DNA of 9,230 nt from an uncultured Clostridia bacterium (GCA_937871145.1 CALMXN010000335.1:1-9230); one strand, 5' to 3'; shown: positions 1 through 5,834, counted from the stretch's first letter. Program-made: numbers and translations. Notes: generated from the sequence alone by a model not told the origin.

Positions 1-1
1 A

Positions 2-772
2 AGCAAGAATACTAATCTAGTAGTATTGACTTGTGCAGAAAATAAAATAACATCATTAGACGTAAGTAGAAATACATCTCTTTTGGCATTATCTTGTAGT
101 TCCAACAGTCTGGAGAAATTAAATATTTCTAATAATTTAGATTTAGTGACACTAGGTTGTAGTAATAATAAGCTGATATCATTGGATACAAGTAATAACA
201 CAAATCTGGCTGAATTGTATTGTAACGACAACTATATTTTAAATACTACAGCTCTTGAAACATGGGCTGTTGGAAAAACAGACTTTCAGATTTTGCCACA
301 AAAATCTATTTCACCTGTAAATGCTATTACTATGACAAACGCTACAAGTTTCATGGTTGGTGAAAAGCTTGATCTGACAGCAAAAGTAAATCCTGACACA
401 GCAACATTTAAAGATGTTGAATGGTCAGTAAAAAATGCGGGTTCAACAGGAGCAACTATTACAAACAATACGCTGACAGCAACAAAAGAAGGTACTGTTG
501 TTGTGACAGCAACGATTAATCCAGGCAAAGCAGACGGAACAGCTTTTGCAAAGGACTTCACAATAACAGTAAAGCCTGCTGCTATAAAGCCTGCTGTTAT
601 AAAGCCTGCTGTTATAAAGCCTGCTATTATAAAGCCTGTTATTAAACCAGTTATTAAACCAGTTACAAACCCAAATACTGATTCAACAAAAGGCGTTGAA
701 TTGGCAATAGTATGTATGTTACTGGCTAGTTCAGTTGTTGCATTTGGATACAAGAAAAAATCAAGCAAATAA
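2..772 (+). CDS. Cell-surface LRR / bacterial Ig-like protein, 3' part (5' end outside window)
   Basis: The frame is open to the left edge, so the N-terminus, including any signal peptide, is missing. The visible protein starts with about four leucine-rich repeats of 21 residues with the pattern LxxLxCxxNxLxxLDxSxNT (about bases 5-235). A beta-sandwich resembling a Big_2/Ig-like domain follows (about bases 310-570; features VGEKLDLTAKVNPDTA and GTVVVTATI). Next comes a stalk of IKP repeats (571-665), an NPNTD motif (668-682), one hydrophobic span (about 695-751) and a basic tail KKKSSK. Motif, span and basic tail together are the layout of a sortase sorting signal, so the protein is probably linked to the wall with its LRRs outward as a binding surface. 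The ligand is unknown. The TTG at base 26 lies inside a repeat and is not a start. The repeat and anchor architecture is clear; the biological role is not. Confidence 0.85.
   Translation, partial: SKNTNLVVLTCAENKITSLDVSRNTSLLALSCSSNSLEKLNISNNLDLVTLGCSNNKLISLDTSNNTNLAELYCNDNYILNTTALETWAVGKTDFQILPQKSISPVNAITMTNATSFMVGEKLDLTAKVNPDTATFKDVEWSVKNAGSTGATITNNTLTATKEGTVVVTATINPGKADGTAFAKDFTITVKPAAIKPAVIKPAVIKPAIIKPVIKPVIKPVTNPNTDSTKGVELAIVCMLLASSVVAFGYKKKSSK
571..667 (+). repeat. Tandem IKP-rich stalk repeat (15-bp then 12-bp units)
   Basis: In-frame tandem repeats encode four PA(A/V/I)IK units of 15 bp (core aaagcctgct plus a variable g-t-t-a-t part), then shorter PVIK units of 12 bp (attaaaccagtt type). 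The Pro/Lys/Ile-rich segment joins the Ig-like domain to the sorting-type signal and probably spans the peptidoglycan. Near-identity of the DNA units suggests recent expansion by slippage. Confidence 0.8.
668..769 (+). other. Sortase-type cell-wall sorting signal (NPNTD + TM + KKKSSK)
   Basis: NPNTD at 668-682 is followed by a short polar linker, a roughly 19-residue hydrophobic span and a Lys/Ser tail just before the stop. This matches the order of Gram-positive sorting signals. The pentapeptide resembles the class B NPxT[N/D] type more than LPxTG. No sortase gene lies in the window, so processing is inferred. Confidence 0.6.
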
Positions 773-778
773 AATAAA

Positions 779-818
779 GCAAACGGCATCGGAACTTCCG
801 ATGCCGTTGCTTATTATT
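779..818. terminator. Bidirectional rho-independent terminator between LRR gene and merR
   Basis: A 10-bp perfect stem (ACGGCATCGG, 783-792, with CCGATGCCGT, 798-807; loop AACTT) extends outward through gcaa/ttgc with one bulged A. A T-rich tract (811-819) follows on the + strand, and the + strand A-rich stretch 768-778 gives a T-rich tract on the - strand. It lies between two converging stop codons, so it can end both transcripts. Confidence 0.85.
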
Positions 819-1620
819 TCTTGACAGGGACCTGAATTTCAGTGAGCCAGTCTTCTTCGTTTTCTTTATTCCAGATGCCGTCGATATAGTTTTCTCTTGA
901 ATTTTCGATGGCTTTATATCCGTTTTCTTCAATCCACTTCATAATGAAAGCATATGCGTTTCGGAGTCCCTCATATGAGCCTTTGTGCATTACTGTGACA
1001 GCCTTTACACTCTTAACCTTCTTGAAAACAACTCCGTCAATTTCTTTTCCGACTTTGTCAACAGCCTCACAGAATTCAACGTCGATGTCATTTTCCTTGT
1101 ATTCACCGTCGTGTGAAACGATAAAACAGTATTCAGGCGTTGTACATTTTAGGTTAGGGTTGGCTTTCATAACAGCCTCACCGAGTGCAGGAAGAACATT
1201 GAAATACTCCTTGTAGCTATCCAGCTTCATTCTTTTACTATAAACGATACATTCTGGTAATTCCTTGATAACAGCTTGATAATTCATAAATAAATCCTCC
1301 TCATTTTCTGACAAAATACAATTTACACGGGAGAGCTGATTCTGAGCTTCATTGAGGAATGACTGAATTTCTGCTTTTCTGTTCTGTAAGATATTCTCGA
1401 CGTTATCTCCGGAAATAACATTAAGAGTATCAGTGACAGAAAGCCCTATCTGACGGAGCGCAATAATCTTGTGAAGAGAAAACAACTGAGAGGTTGTGTA
1501 GTAACGGTATCCGTTTTCTTCATCAACATACTCGGGCTTGAGTAGTCCGATTTCATCGTAATAGCGAAGTGCTTTAATAGTGGTTTTGGTAAGTTTTGAA
1601 AATTCTCCGATTCGATACAT
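814..1620 (-). CDS. MerR-family transcriptional regulator with GyrI-like ligand-binding domain (BmrR-like)
   Basis: This 268-residue protein has an N-terminal MerR winged helix-turn-helix (residues 2-70: YRIGEFSKLTKTTIKALRYY, then GLLKP and NGYRYY). An antiparallel dimerisation helix follows at about 75-105. The C-terminal part (about 113-267) is a GyrI-like/AraC effector-binding domain, recognisable from VKAVTVMHKGSYEGL and GYKAIENSRENYIDG. This is the BmrR arrangement, in which a hydrophobic or cationic small molecule bound by the C-terminal domain makes the dimer untwist a 19-bp-spacer promoter. The start ATG follows an AAGGAA ribosome site. Its own promoter has the MerR signature, so autoregulation is likely. 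No efflux pump is adjacent: the divergent neighbour is a DUF1294 membrane protein, so other targets must lie elsewhere. The family is certain; the ligand is unknown. Confidence 0.93.
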   Translation of the reverse strand: MYRIGEFSKLTKTTIKALRYYDEIGLLKPEYVDEENGYRYYTTSQLFSLHKIIALRQIGLSVTDTLNVISGDNVENILQNRKAEIQSFLNEAQNQLSRVNCILSENEEDLFMNYQAVIKELPECIVYSKRMKLDSYKEYFNVLPALGEAVMKANPNLKCTTPEYCFIVSHDGEYKENDIDVEFCEAVDKVGKEIDGVVFKKVKSVKAVTVMHKGSYEGLRNAYAFIMKWIEENGYKAIENSRENYIDGIWNKENEEDWLTEIQVPVKK

Positions 1621-1646
1621 TTGTCATCATTCCTTCCCGTATTTAT

Positions 1647-1677
1647 AGTGTAAATGCTACCCTAACAGGAGAGTCAA
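1647..1677 (-). promoter_or_regulatory. MerR-type promoter/operator of the merR gene (19-bp spacer)
   Basis: Read on the - strand, a -35 TTGACT (1672-1677) and a -10 TACACT (1647-1652) are separated by exactly 19 bp, the overlong spacer typical of MerR-activated promoters. An imperfect dyad lies mostly within the spacer (1657-1673; CTCTCC...GGGTAG arms). The -35 plus following CTCC matches my recollection of the bmr promoter recognised by BmrR. It lies about 27 bp from the start codon. Confidence 0.8.
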
Positions 1678-1683
1678 GTGTTT

Positions 1684-1701
1684 TTTCAAAAAAATTTGAA
1701 A
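1684..1701. promoter_or_regulatory. Short dyad TTTCAAA-N4-TTTGAAA in the merR/DUF1294 divergent region
   Basis: A perfect 7-bp inverted repeat with a 4-bp spacer lies between the merR promoter and the DUF1294 gene. Its right arm contains TTGAAA (1696-1701), which could be a -35 for the + strand gene, with TATTAT or TATAAC (1722-1730) as -10, but spacing is 20-23 bp and therefore poor. The run is very AT-rich, so chance is possible. Confidence 0.3.
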
Positions 1702-1752
1702 TATTTTTTTATTCATGTTACTATTATAACATAAAATCTGACAGGAGAATAT

Positions 1753-2061
1753 ATGATGCAGTTTTTTAATACATTTCAGGACTTTTTACTCAAGTACATA
1801 TTGATAGTTGTAATTTATTTTGTACTTGTCAACCTTATTGCTTTTATAATGTATGGTGTCGATAAGAAAAAAGCAATAAAACATAAGTGGAGAATTCCAG
1901 AGCACGATTTAATTCTTGTCGCTGTTCTTGGCGGAAGTATCGGAGCAATACTTGGAATGAAAGCTTTCAGACATAAAACAAAGCACCCGAAGTTTTTTAT
2001 CGGTGTACCAGCAATTCTGATAGTTCAGCTTATTCTTTTAGTGCTGATAGTTATAGCATAA
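1753..2061 (+). CDS. DUF1294-family small membrane protein
   Basis: This 102-residue protein has three likely membrane segments (about residues 12-34, 52-69 and 82-101). The conserved DUF1294 signature is present: YGVDKKKA (34-41), RIPE (47-50), then GGSIGAILGMKAFRHKTKH (60-78). The charged, highly conserved loop between spans 2 and 3 is the family hallmark. No biochemical function is established for the family to my knowledge. An AGGAG site at 1743-1747 serves the start; ATG at 1753 is 5 nt away and ATG at 1756 is 8 nt away, so either Met may be used. The gene stands alone between the divergent merR gene and a terminator. It might belong to the MerR regulon because the upstream region is shared, but no MerR-type promoter faces this way. 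Confidence 0.9.
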   Translation: MMQFFNTFQDFLLKYILIVVIYFVLVNLIAFIMYGVDKKKAIKHKWRIPEHDLILVAVLGGSIGAILGMKAFRHKTKHPKFFIGVPAILIVQLILLVLIVIA

Positions 2062-2063
2062 TA

Positions 2064-2099
2064 AAAAAAGCAGGCAATAAGCCTGCTTTTGCTTTTTTT
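2064..2099. terminator. Bidirectional terminator between DUF1294 gene and GH5 gene
   Basis: A perfect stem AAAAGCAGGC (2066-2075) pairs with GCCTGCTTTT (2081-2090) around the loop AATAA. An A-run on the left and T-runs on the right (2087-2090 and 2093-2099) give U-tracts on both strands. The stops at 2061 (+) and 2098 (-) flank it closely. Confidence 0.9.
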
Positions 2100-3126
2100 A
2101 TAGATACTTAATGATTTCATCCTTGACAGGTGCATAATGCTCATCAATAAGACCAAAGTCCATTACCTTATAGTTCCATACTGCTCTGCCGATGTTGTGC
2201 TTTTCAAAAGCAGTATTGATTGCCTTGAACCAGTTTACTGTGCCCACAAGTGGAGCCTGGTCAATTACGCCATACTCGCCACAATAAAGCTGAACATTGA
2301 TTTTCTCTGCAAACTTAACAGCATCTTCAAATAGTGCTTCAAATAACTCTGAAGATTCCTTGTTGAAGAAAGAATTTCTAAGAGCTTTCTGATGTTCATC
2401 AGATAAAACATCATTATACTTCATAAGCTGTTCCTTGCTTAGTGGGTAGCCGATTTCTTCAATGTCCTTGATTTCAGGAACCCAGTATGCTCTCTGATGA
2501 GTGAAAACAAGTGGCTCATAGCAATGGAAGTTGTAAATGATGTTATCGTCATAAGGCTTGCCTAAAAGCTCAACAGCAAATACACTGTTCCAGTTTATAC
2601 CGCCGACAATGATTTTTGTGTCAGGTGCAGATTTTCTTATTTCAGCAATTGTTCTGTGTGAAAGAATGTTCCATGGCTCACTCAGATTTTCTTCAACAAG
2701 CTCGTTGAGAAGTTCAAAAGCAACCATATCAGGGTACTTCCCGTATCTCTTAGCCATTTCAACCCAAAGGCTTATATAGTGTTTTTTGAGTGATTCAGTA
2801 TTTAAAAGTGTGTTGGTTGGTTCATATGCTTCGATAAATGAATATCCAGGCGCCTTATGCATGTCAAGAATTACTTTAAGTCCATATTTTTCAGCCCATT
2901 CAATACAGTTGTCAAAGTATTTGTAATTTTCTAAAATAGGGTTGCCGTCGTCAGTTTCGATTAATTCATAGTCAAAAGGCACCCTGATGTGGTCAAAGCC
3001 CATTTCTGATATGTTCTTAATATCGTTTTCATGAATAAATGAGTCGTAGTGTTCGTTTGTGTATTCACATTGTGAAAGCCAGCCACCAAGATTAATGCCT
3101 TTTTTAAGATTGATTGTATTTTTCAA
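2098..3126 (-). CDS. Glycoside hydrolase family 5 (endo-beta-glucanase/mannanase-like), cytoplasmic
   Basis: Hydrolyses beta-linked glycans by the retaining mechanism of GH5 (clan GH-A, TIM barrel). From the TTG start the protein has 342 residues, normal for a single GH5 domain. Visible motifs are KGINLGGWL (9-17), the strand with IRVP (47-50), GLKVILDMH (82-90), the acid/base in LLNE (E142), FHCYEP (H201, Y203), the nucleophile in YCGEYG (E284) and the subsite Trp region AVWNYK (W317). There is no signal peptide, linker, CBM or dockerin, so it probably acts inside the cell on imported oligosaccharides. The start is chosen because GGGGGAG (3133-3139) lies 6 nt before TTG 3124-3126; an in-frame upstream start at 3204 would put the promoter inside the gene. 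The divergent neighbour is an AraC regulator. Substrate (glucan, mannan or a steryl/aryl glucoside) cannot be fixed from sequence. Confidence 0.92.
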   Translation of the reverse strand: MKNTINLKKGINLGGWLSQCEYTNEHYDSFIHENDIKNISEMGFDHIRVPFDYELIETDDGNPILENYKYFDNCIEWAEKYGLKVILDMHKAPGYSFIEAYEPTNTLLNTESLKKHYISLWVEMAKRYGKYPDMVAFELLNELVEENLSEPWNILSHRTIAEIRKSAPDTKIIVGGINWNSVFAVELLGKPYDDNIIYNFHCYEPLVFTHQRAYWVPEIKDIEEIGYPLSKEQLMKYNDVLSDEHQKALRNSFFNKESSELFEALFEDAVKFAEKINVQLYCGEYGVIDQAPLVGTVNWFKAINTAFEKHNIGRAVWNYKVMDFGLIDEHYAPVKDEIIKYL

Positions 3127-3132
3127 ATTGAA

Positions 3133-3142
3133 CTCCCCCTTT
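3133..3142 (-). promoter_or_regulatory. Ribosome binding site fixing the GH5 TTG start
   Basis: Read on the - strand, AAAGGGGGAG ends 6 nt before the TTG at 3126-3124. This is near-ideal placement and argues for TTG initiation; the longer in-frame reading begins about 60 nt upstream of this site. Confidence 0.75.
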
Positions 3143-3145
3143 GAT

Positions 3146-3174
3146 ACTATAAAAATACCACGTTTTATATGCAA
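3146..3174 (-). promoter_or_regulatory. Promoter of the GH5 gene
   Basis: On the - strand, -35 TTGCAT (3169-3174) and -10 TATAGT (3146-3151) have a 17-bp spacer, a good sigma-A match. Transcription would begin close to the ribosome site, giving a leader of about 15-20 nt. A second, weaker pair upstream (TTGATA, then TATATC with 16 bp) also exists. Confidence 0.6.
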
Positions 3175-3211
3175 TTGATATAAAAAATTTAATCTAATTA
3201 TCAAAAAATTA

Positions 3212-3240
3212 TTGTGAATTTTTGTGGAATGATATATAAT
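3212..3240 (+). promoter_or_regulatory. Promoter of the AraC-family gene
   Basis: TTGTGA (3212-3217) and the consensus TATAAT (3235-3240) are separated by 17 bp. The AAAGGGG ribosome site (3247-3253) lies 8 nt before ATG 3262. This promoter and the GH5 promoter are back to back with about 37 bp between their -35 boxes, room for a shared regulator site. Confidence 0.75.
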
Positions 3241-3261
3241 GTCTTCAAAGGGGTGAGAGTA

Positions 3262-4047
3262 ATGACAAGTGATAAGTATCTTACGGAAAAATTATATGAG
3301 CACAGGGAATATTCAGACCGCCATAGGTGTTATGACCAGGAAATGAAATTTTACTACGACGTTTCAAGTGGTGAGCTCACAGATTTCAAGAAAAGCAGGA
3401 ATACCTATCTTTCCCCTGGCTATGGAGTGCTCTCTGATGATCCGATAAAGAATTCAAGGTATCATTTTATAATAAGTGTTGCTATGATAACACGTTTCTG
3501 CGTTGAGGGCGGTATGGAAATGGAAGCTGCCTATAACCTCAGTGATATGTATATTCAGCGTGCTGACAAAGCAAAATCGGTTGATGAATTTGATAGTCTT
3601 CATTTTGAAATGGTTAATGACTTTAATGATAGAATGAAAAAGATAAAGCGAGGCAGTATATATTCAAAGCCTGTTTCGTGGACGATTGATTATATCACAG
3701 ATAATCTTCATAATAAAATGACACTTTCTGAGGCTGCAGAAAAGGCAAAAATCACTCCACAGTATCTATCAAAGCTTTTTCTTAAGGAAGTCGGTGTAAA
3801 CTTTAAGGAATACATTATTAATAAAAAGGTTGAGGAAGCAGAAAATATGCTGAAGTATTCTGACTTTTCACCTATTGAAATAGGGAATATTCTCAATTTC
3901 AGCTCCCACAGCCATTTTATAAACTGCTTTAAAAAGCAAGTGGGGATGACTCCTAAAGAATATCAAAACAAGTTTTTCAGAGTAAACGTTTTATCAGAAA
4001 AAATTAGTTGTCTTACAGATAAAAAGGAAAAAGAAGAGCATAAATAG
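3262..4047 (+). CDS. AraC-family transcriptional regulator
   Basis: This 261-residue protein ends in an AraC/XylS DNA-binding domain (about 137-240). The first helix-turn-helix is around MTLSEAAEKAKITPQYLSKL (153-172). The second is around SPIEIGNILNFSSHSHFINC (203-222), followed by FKKQVGMTPKEY (223-234). The N-terminal 130 residues are not an obvious cupin; they are helical, with SRYHFIISVAMITRF and EAAYNLSDMYIQ, a form common in clostridial AraC proteins. I infer ligand sensing or dimerisation there. ATG 3262 is chosen because it follows AAAGGGGTGAG; an in-frame GTG at 3214 lies inside the -35 box. The divergent GH5 gene is the likely target, making this a carbohydrate-responsive activator by inference. 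The lysine/glutamate-rich last 10 residues look disordered. Confidence 0.92.
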   Translation: MTSDKYLTEKLYEHREYSDRHRCYDQEMKFYYDVSSGELTDFKKSRNTYLSPGYGVLSDDPIKNSRYHFIISVAMITRFCVEGGMEMEAAYNLSDMYIQRADKAKSVDEFDSLHFEMVNDFNDRMKKIKRGSIYSKPVSWTIDYITDNLHNKMTLSEAAEKAKITPQYLSKLFLKEVGVNFKEYIINKKVEEAENMLKYSDFSPIEIGNILNFSSHSHFINCFKKQVGMTPKEYQNKFFRVNVLSEKISCLTDKKEKEEHK

Positions 4048-4058
4048 TCTAAACAGTT

Positions 4059-4099
4059 TTATAACATATCTCTTTATTTTATAAAATGATATGTTATAA
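4059..4099. promoter_or_regulatory. Nested dyad: 12-bp inverted repeat enclosing a 12-bp palindrome, over the VOC gene promoter
   Basis: TTATAACATATC (4059-4070) and its exact reverse complement GATATGTTATAA (4088-4099) flank a 17-nt interval. That interval contains a perfect 12-bp palindrome ATTTTATAAAAT (4076-4087). The right arm overlaps the TATAAT -10 at 4095-4100. It could be an operator for a dimeric or tetrameric regulator, or a weak AT-rich hairpin ending the araC transcript. No U-tract terminator follows the AraC gene. Confidence 0.5.
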
Positions 4100-4100
4100 T
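4095..4100 (+). promoter_or_regulatory. Candidate -10 box of the VOC gene
   Basis: A consensus TATAAT ends 32 nt before the ATG. The best -35 at 17-bp spacing is CTTTAT (4072-4077), which is weak, so an activator may be needed or the gene may be partly read from the araC promoter. Confidence 0.45.
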
Positions 4101-4132
4101 ATTGAATATAAATTTTATGGAGGATAAAAATT

Positions 4133-4501
4133 ATGCATTTTAAAATGGTTCACAACAATCTTAATGTATCTGATCTTAATAAAAGTCTTGAGTTTTATGA
4201 TAAGGCATTAGGACTCAAGGAAGCATCACGAATAGAAGCACAGGATGGTTCATTTATTATTGCGTTCCTTGCTGATAATCAGTCACAGCACCGGCTTGAG
4301 CTGACATGGATACGTGATAGAAAAGAGCCTTATAATCTTGGCGATAATGAAATCCATCTTGCTTTTGAAACCAATAATTATGATGAGGCACTAAAATACC
4401 ACAAGGAAAATAATTGGGTTTGCTTTGAAAACAAAGCAATGGGAATATATTTTATTTCCGACCCGGATGGTTACTGGCTTGAAGTAATTCCAGCAAAATA
4501 A
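4133..4501 (+). CDS. VOC superfamily protein, lactoylglutathione lyase/glyoxalase I-like
   Basis: This 122-residue protein has the two beta-alpha-beta-beta-beta modules of the vicinal-oxygen-chelate fold. All four expected metal ligands of the glyoxalase I type can be placed: H7 (VHNNLNVSDL), E56 (RLELTW), H75 (EIHLAFE) and E117 (WLEVIP). The family hallmarks SLEFYDKALGL (18-28) and DPDGYWLEV (110-118) are present. A role in methylglyoxal detoxification is consistent, though clostridia usually lack glutathione, so another thiol or another substrate is possible. GGAGG (4119-4123) lies 9 nt before the ATG. It is a stand-alone gene between the AraC gene and a strong terminator. The fold and ligand set are well supported; the substrate is not. 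Confidence 0.88.
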   Translation: MHFKMVHNNLNVSDLNKSLEFYDKALGLKEASRIEAQDGSFIIAFLADNQSQHRLELTWIRDRKEPYNLGDNEIHLAFETNNYDEALKYHKENNWVCFENKAMGIYFISDPDGYWLEVIPAK

Positions 4502-4545
4502 AAAAACAAAAGATATGAGAGATTAATCTCATATCTTTTGTTTTT
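4502..4545. terminator. Strong bidirectional terminator, 19-bp perfect stem
   Basis: Bases 4502-4520 and 4527-4545 are exact reverse complements around the loop GATTAA. The inner core is GATATGAGA/TCTCATATC and the outer part is A-run/T-run, so either strand carries a U-tract. It begins immediately after the VOC stop codon and lies 36 bp from the converging beta-subunit stop. Confidence 0.9.
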
Positions 4546-4581
4546 ATGTAGACAATATTATTGGGAGATTACTTTATTAAT

Positions 4582-5796
4582 TTATTTGATAAGTGTGACA
4601 TATAGTCCTGTGAGTATTGCAGTAGTAATAACTCCGCAAATATTTGCACCGAGAGCATATTCCATAATGAAAGCAGATTTGTTTACCTTTGTAACTTCCT
4701 TTTGTGCAACTTTAGCTGTTGTCGGTACGCATGATACTCCGGCAATACCTATTGTAGGGTTGAAGTCGCCTTTTTTGAAGAAATAAATTATATATCCACC
4801 GATGAGTCCGCCGATACCGGAGAGCAGAAGGGCTACCATACCGAGAACAAGAAGCTTTAATACCTTTGGGTCAAGTATAGTGTTTGCATCGCATAATACG
4901 CCGAGCATTAATCCGAGGAAGAAAGTTGAAGCGTATAAAAAGCCGTTTTCAATCAGTTTTGTATATTTGTCAATGCCGGCTTCACGTACTGCAATTCCAA
5001 CAAAGAAGCTCAGGAACAATGGCGCTGCCACAGGGAAAAGAAGACATAGTATAGTATTCAGTATAACTGCAAATATGAGCTTTTGCTTTGAAGTGATTTT
5101 CTTTCCGCTCGTGTCTTTTTTTACAGTGAGTGCTTTTCCGCGAATCTTTTTTGGAACCAAGAGTCGTATCAGGAACGGATATCCGCCATATGTAAGGCTT
5201 AAATATAAGTATGCAACTATTGAAATAGGAACAAACAGGTCTTTTGCAAGTGTCAGTGAAGTGAAGAGAACCATTGGTCCGTCTGCGCCGCCGATAAGTG
5301 ATATAGCTGCGGATTCACCATCATTAAAGCCCATAAGCTTTGCAATAGGGAAGGTTGCTATTGTGCCGAGTTCAGCAAACATAGCGATTACCATTCCTAT
5401 TACAGGATGCTTGAGAACAAAGCCGAGGTCAGTAATAACACCGATTCCCATAAAAACAAGACAGGCTATGAGTCCGTTACTGAAGGTCAGAGTATATATA
5501 GGCTGAAGGAAATCAACCTGCATTATGTTCATAAGATCATTAGGATCAGTAACAAGCGGGTCAATGAAAAGATTGCCGAGCTTGTTGGCTTCCATAAAGA
5601 GTACACCAGCATTGATAGCTGACATACCAAAGCCCATTGGTATCATTATCAGAGGCTCAAGAGCGCCCTTTCCACCGAGATAAACAAGTAAAATACCAAG
5701 AAAAATCAGCACAATTCTAAAGGTTACCACCAGGGGAGTTTGCGAAAACATTGTGCCTATTCCTTGAAACAAATCAGAAATATTTATGACAAGCAC
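4582..5796 (-). CDS. Sodium ion-translocating decarboxylase, beta subunit (OadB/GcdB/MmdB family)
   Basis: This very hydrophobic 404-residue integral membrane protein is the Na+-channel subunit of biotin-dependent decarboxylase pumps (oxaloacetate, methylmalonyl-CoA or glutaconyl-CoA), which couple carboxybiotin decarboxylation to Na+ export. Hallmarks are YLGGKGALEPLIMIPMGFGM (39-58), IGGADGP (168-174) with D172, and NPTIGIAGVSCVPTTAK (346-362). From the published Klebsiella OadB residues, D172, Y198, N346, G350 and S355 match D203, Y229, N373, G377 and S382 in spacing, but the R389 position is K362. The GTG at 5796 gives the N-terminus normal for the family; its ribosome site is weak (AGAAAG), so translation may be coupled to the 42-residue gene 38 bp upstream. 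No alpha or biotin-carrier subunit is in the window, so the substrate is open. Confidence 0.93.
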   Translation of the reverse strand: MLVINISDLFQGIGTMFSQTPLVVTFRIVLIFLGILLVYLGGKGALEPLIMIPMGFGMSAINAGVLFMEANKLGNLFIDPLVTDPNDLMNIMQVDFLQPIYTLTFSNGLIACLVFMGIGVITDLGFVLKHPVIGMVIAMFAELGTIATFPIAKLMGFNDGESAAISLIGGADGPMVLFTSLTLAKDLFVPISIVAYLYLSLTYGGYPFLIRLLVPKKIRGKALTVKKDTSGKKITSKQKLIFAVILNTILCLLFPVAAPLFLSFFVGIAVREAGIDKYTKLIENGFLYASTFFLGLMLGVLCDANTILDPKVLKLLVLGMVALLLSGIGGLIGGYIIYFFKKGDFNPTIGIAGVSCVPTTAKVAQKEVTKVNKSAFIMEYALGANICGVITTAILTGLYVTLIK

Positions 5797-5834
5797 CTAT
5801 CTTTCTATAATAATATGTGATACAATAACAGTAT

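Noticed and set aside
26..28. TTG as the start of the LRR gene
   Set aside because: The LRR repeat pattern and the open frame continue upstream to the window edge and no ribosome site precedes it; the gene is truncated by the window.
571..667. Possible CRISPR-like array
   Set aside because: Units are 12-15 bp, contiguous, in frame and encode a Pro-rich stalk; there are no spacers.
286..789. Hydrophobic open frame antisense to the LRR gene
   Set aside because: Its Gly/Ile/Thr repeats are the complement of the IKP repeat codons and it runs through the terminator hairpin.
3214..3261. GTG at 3214 as the start of the AraC gene
   Set aside because: It lies inside the -35 box of a strong promoter whose TATAAT is at 3235-3240; ATG 3262 has a good ribosome site.
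4802..5506. 234-codon open frame antisense to the beta subunit
   Set aside because: It mirrors a strongly conserved membrane protein gene; the translation has no recognisable domain and no ribosome site.
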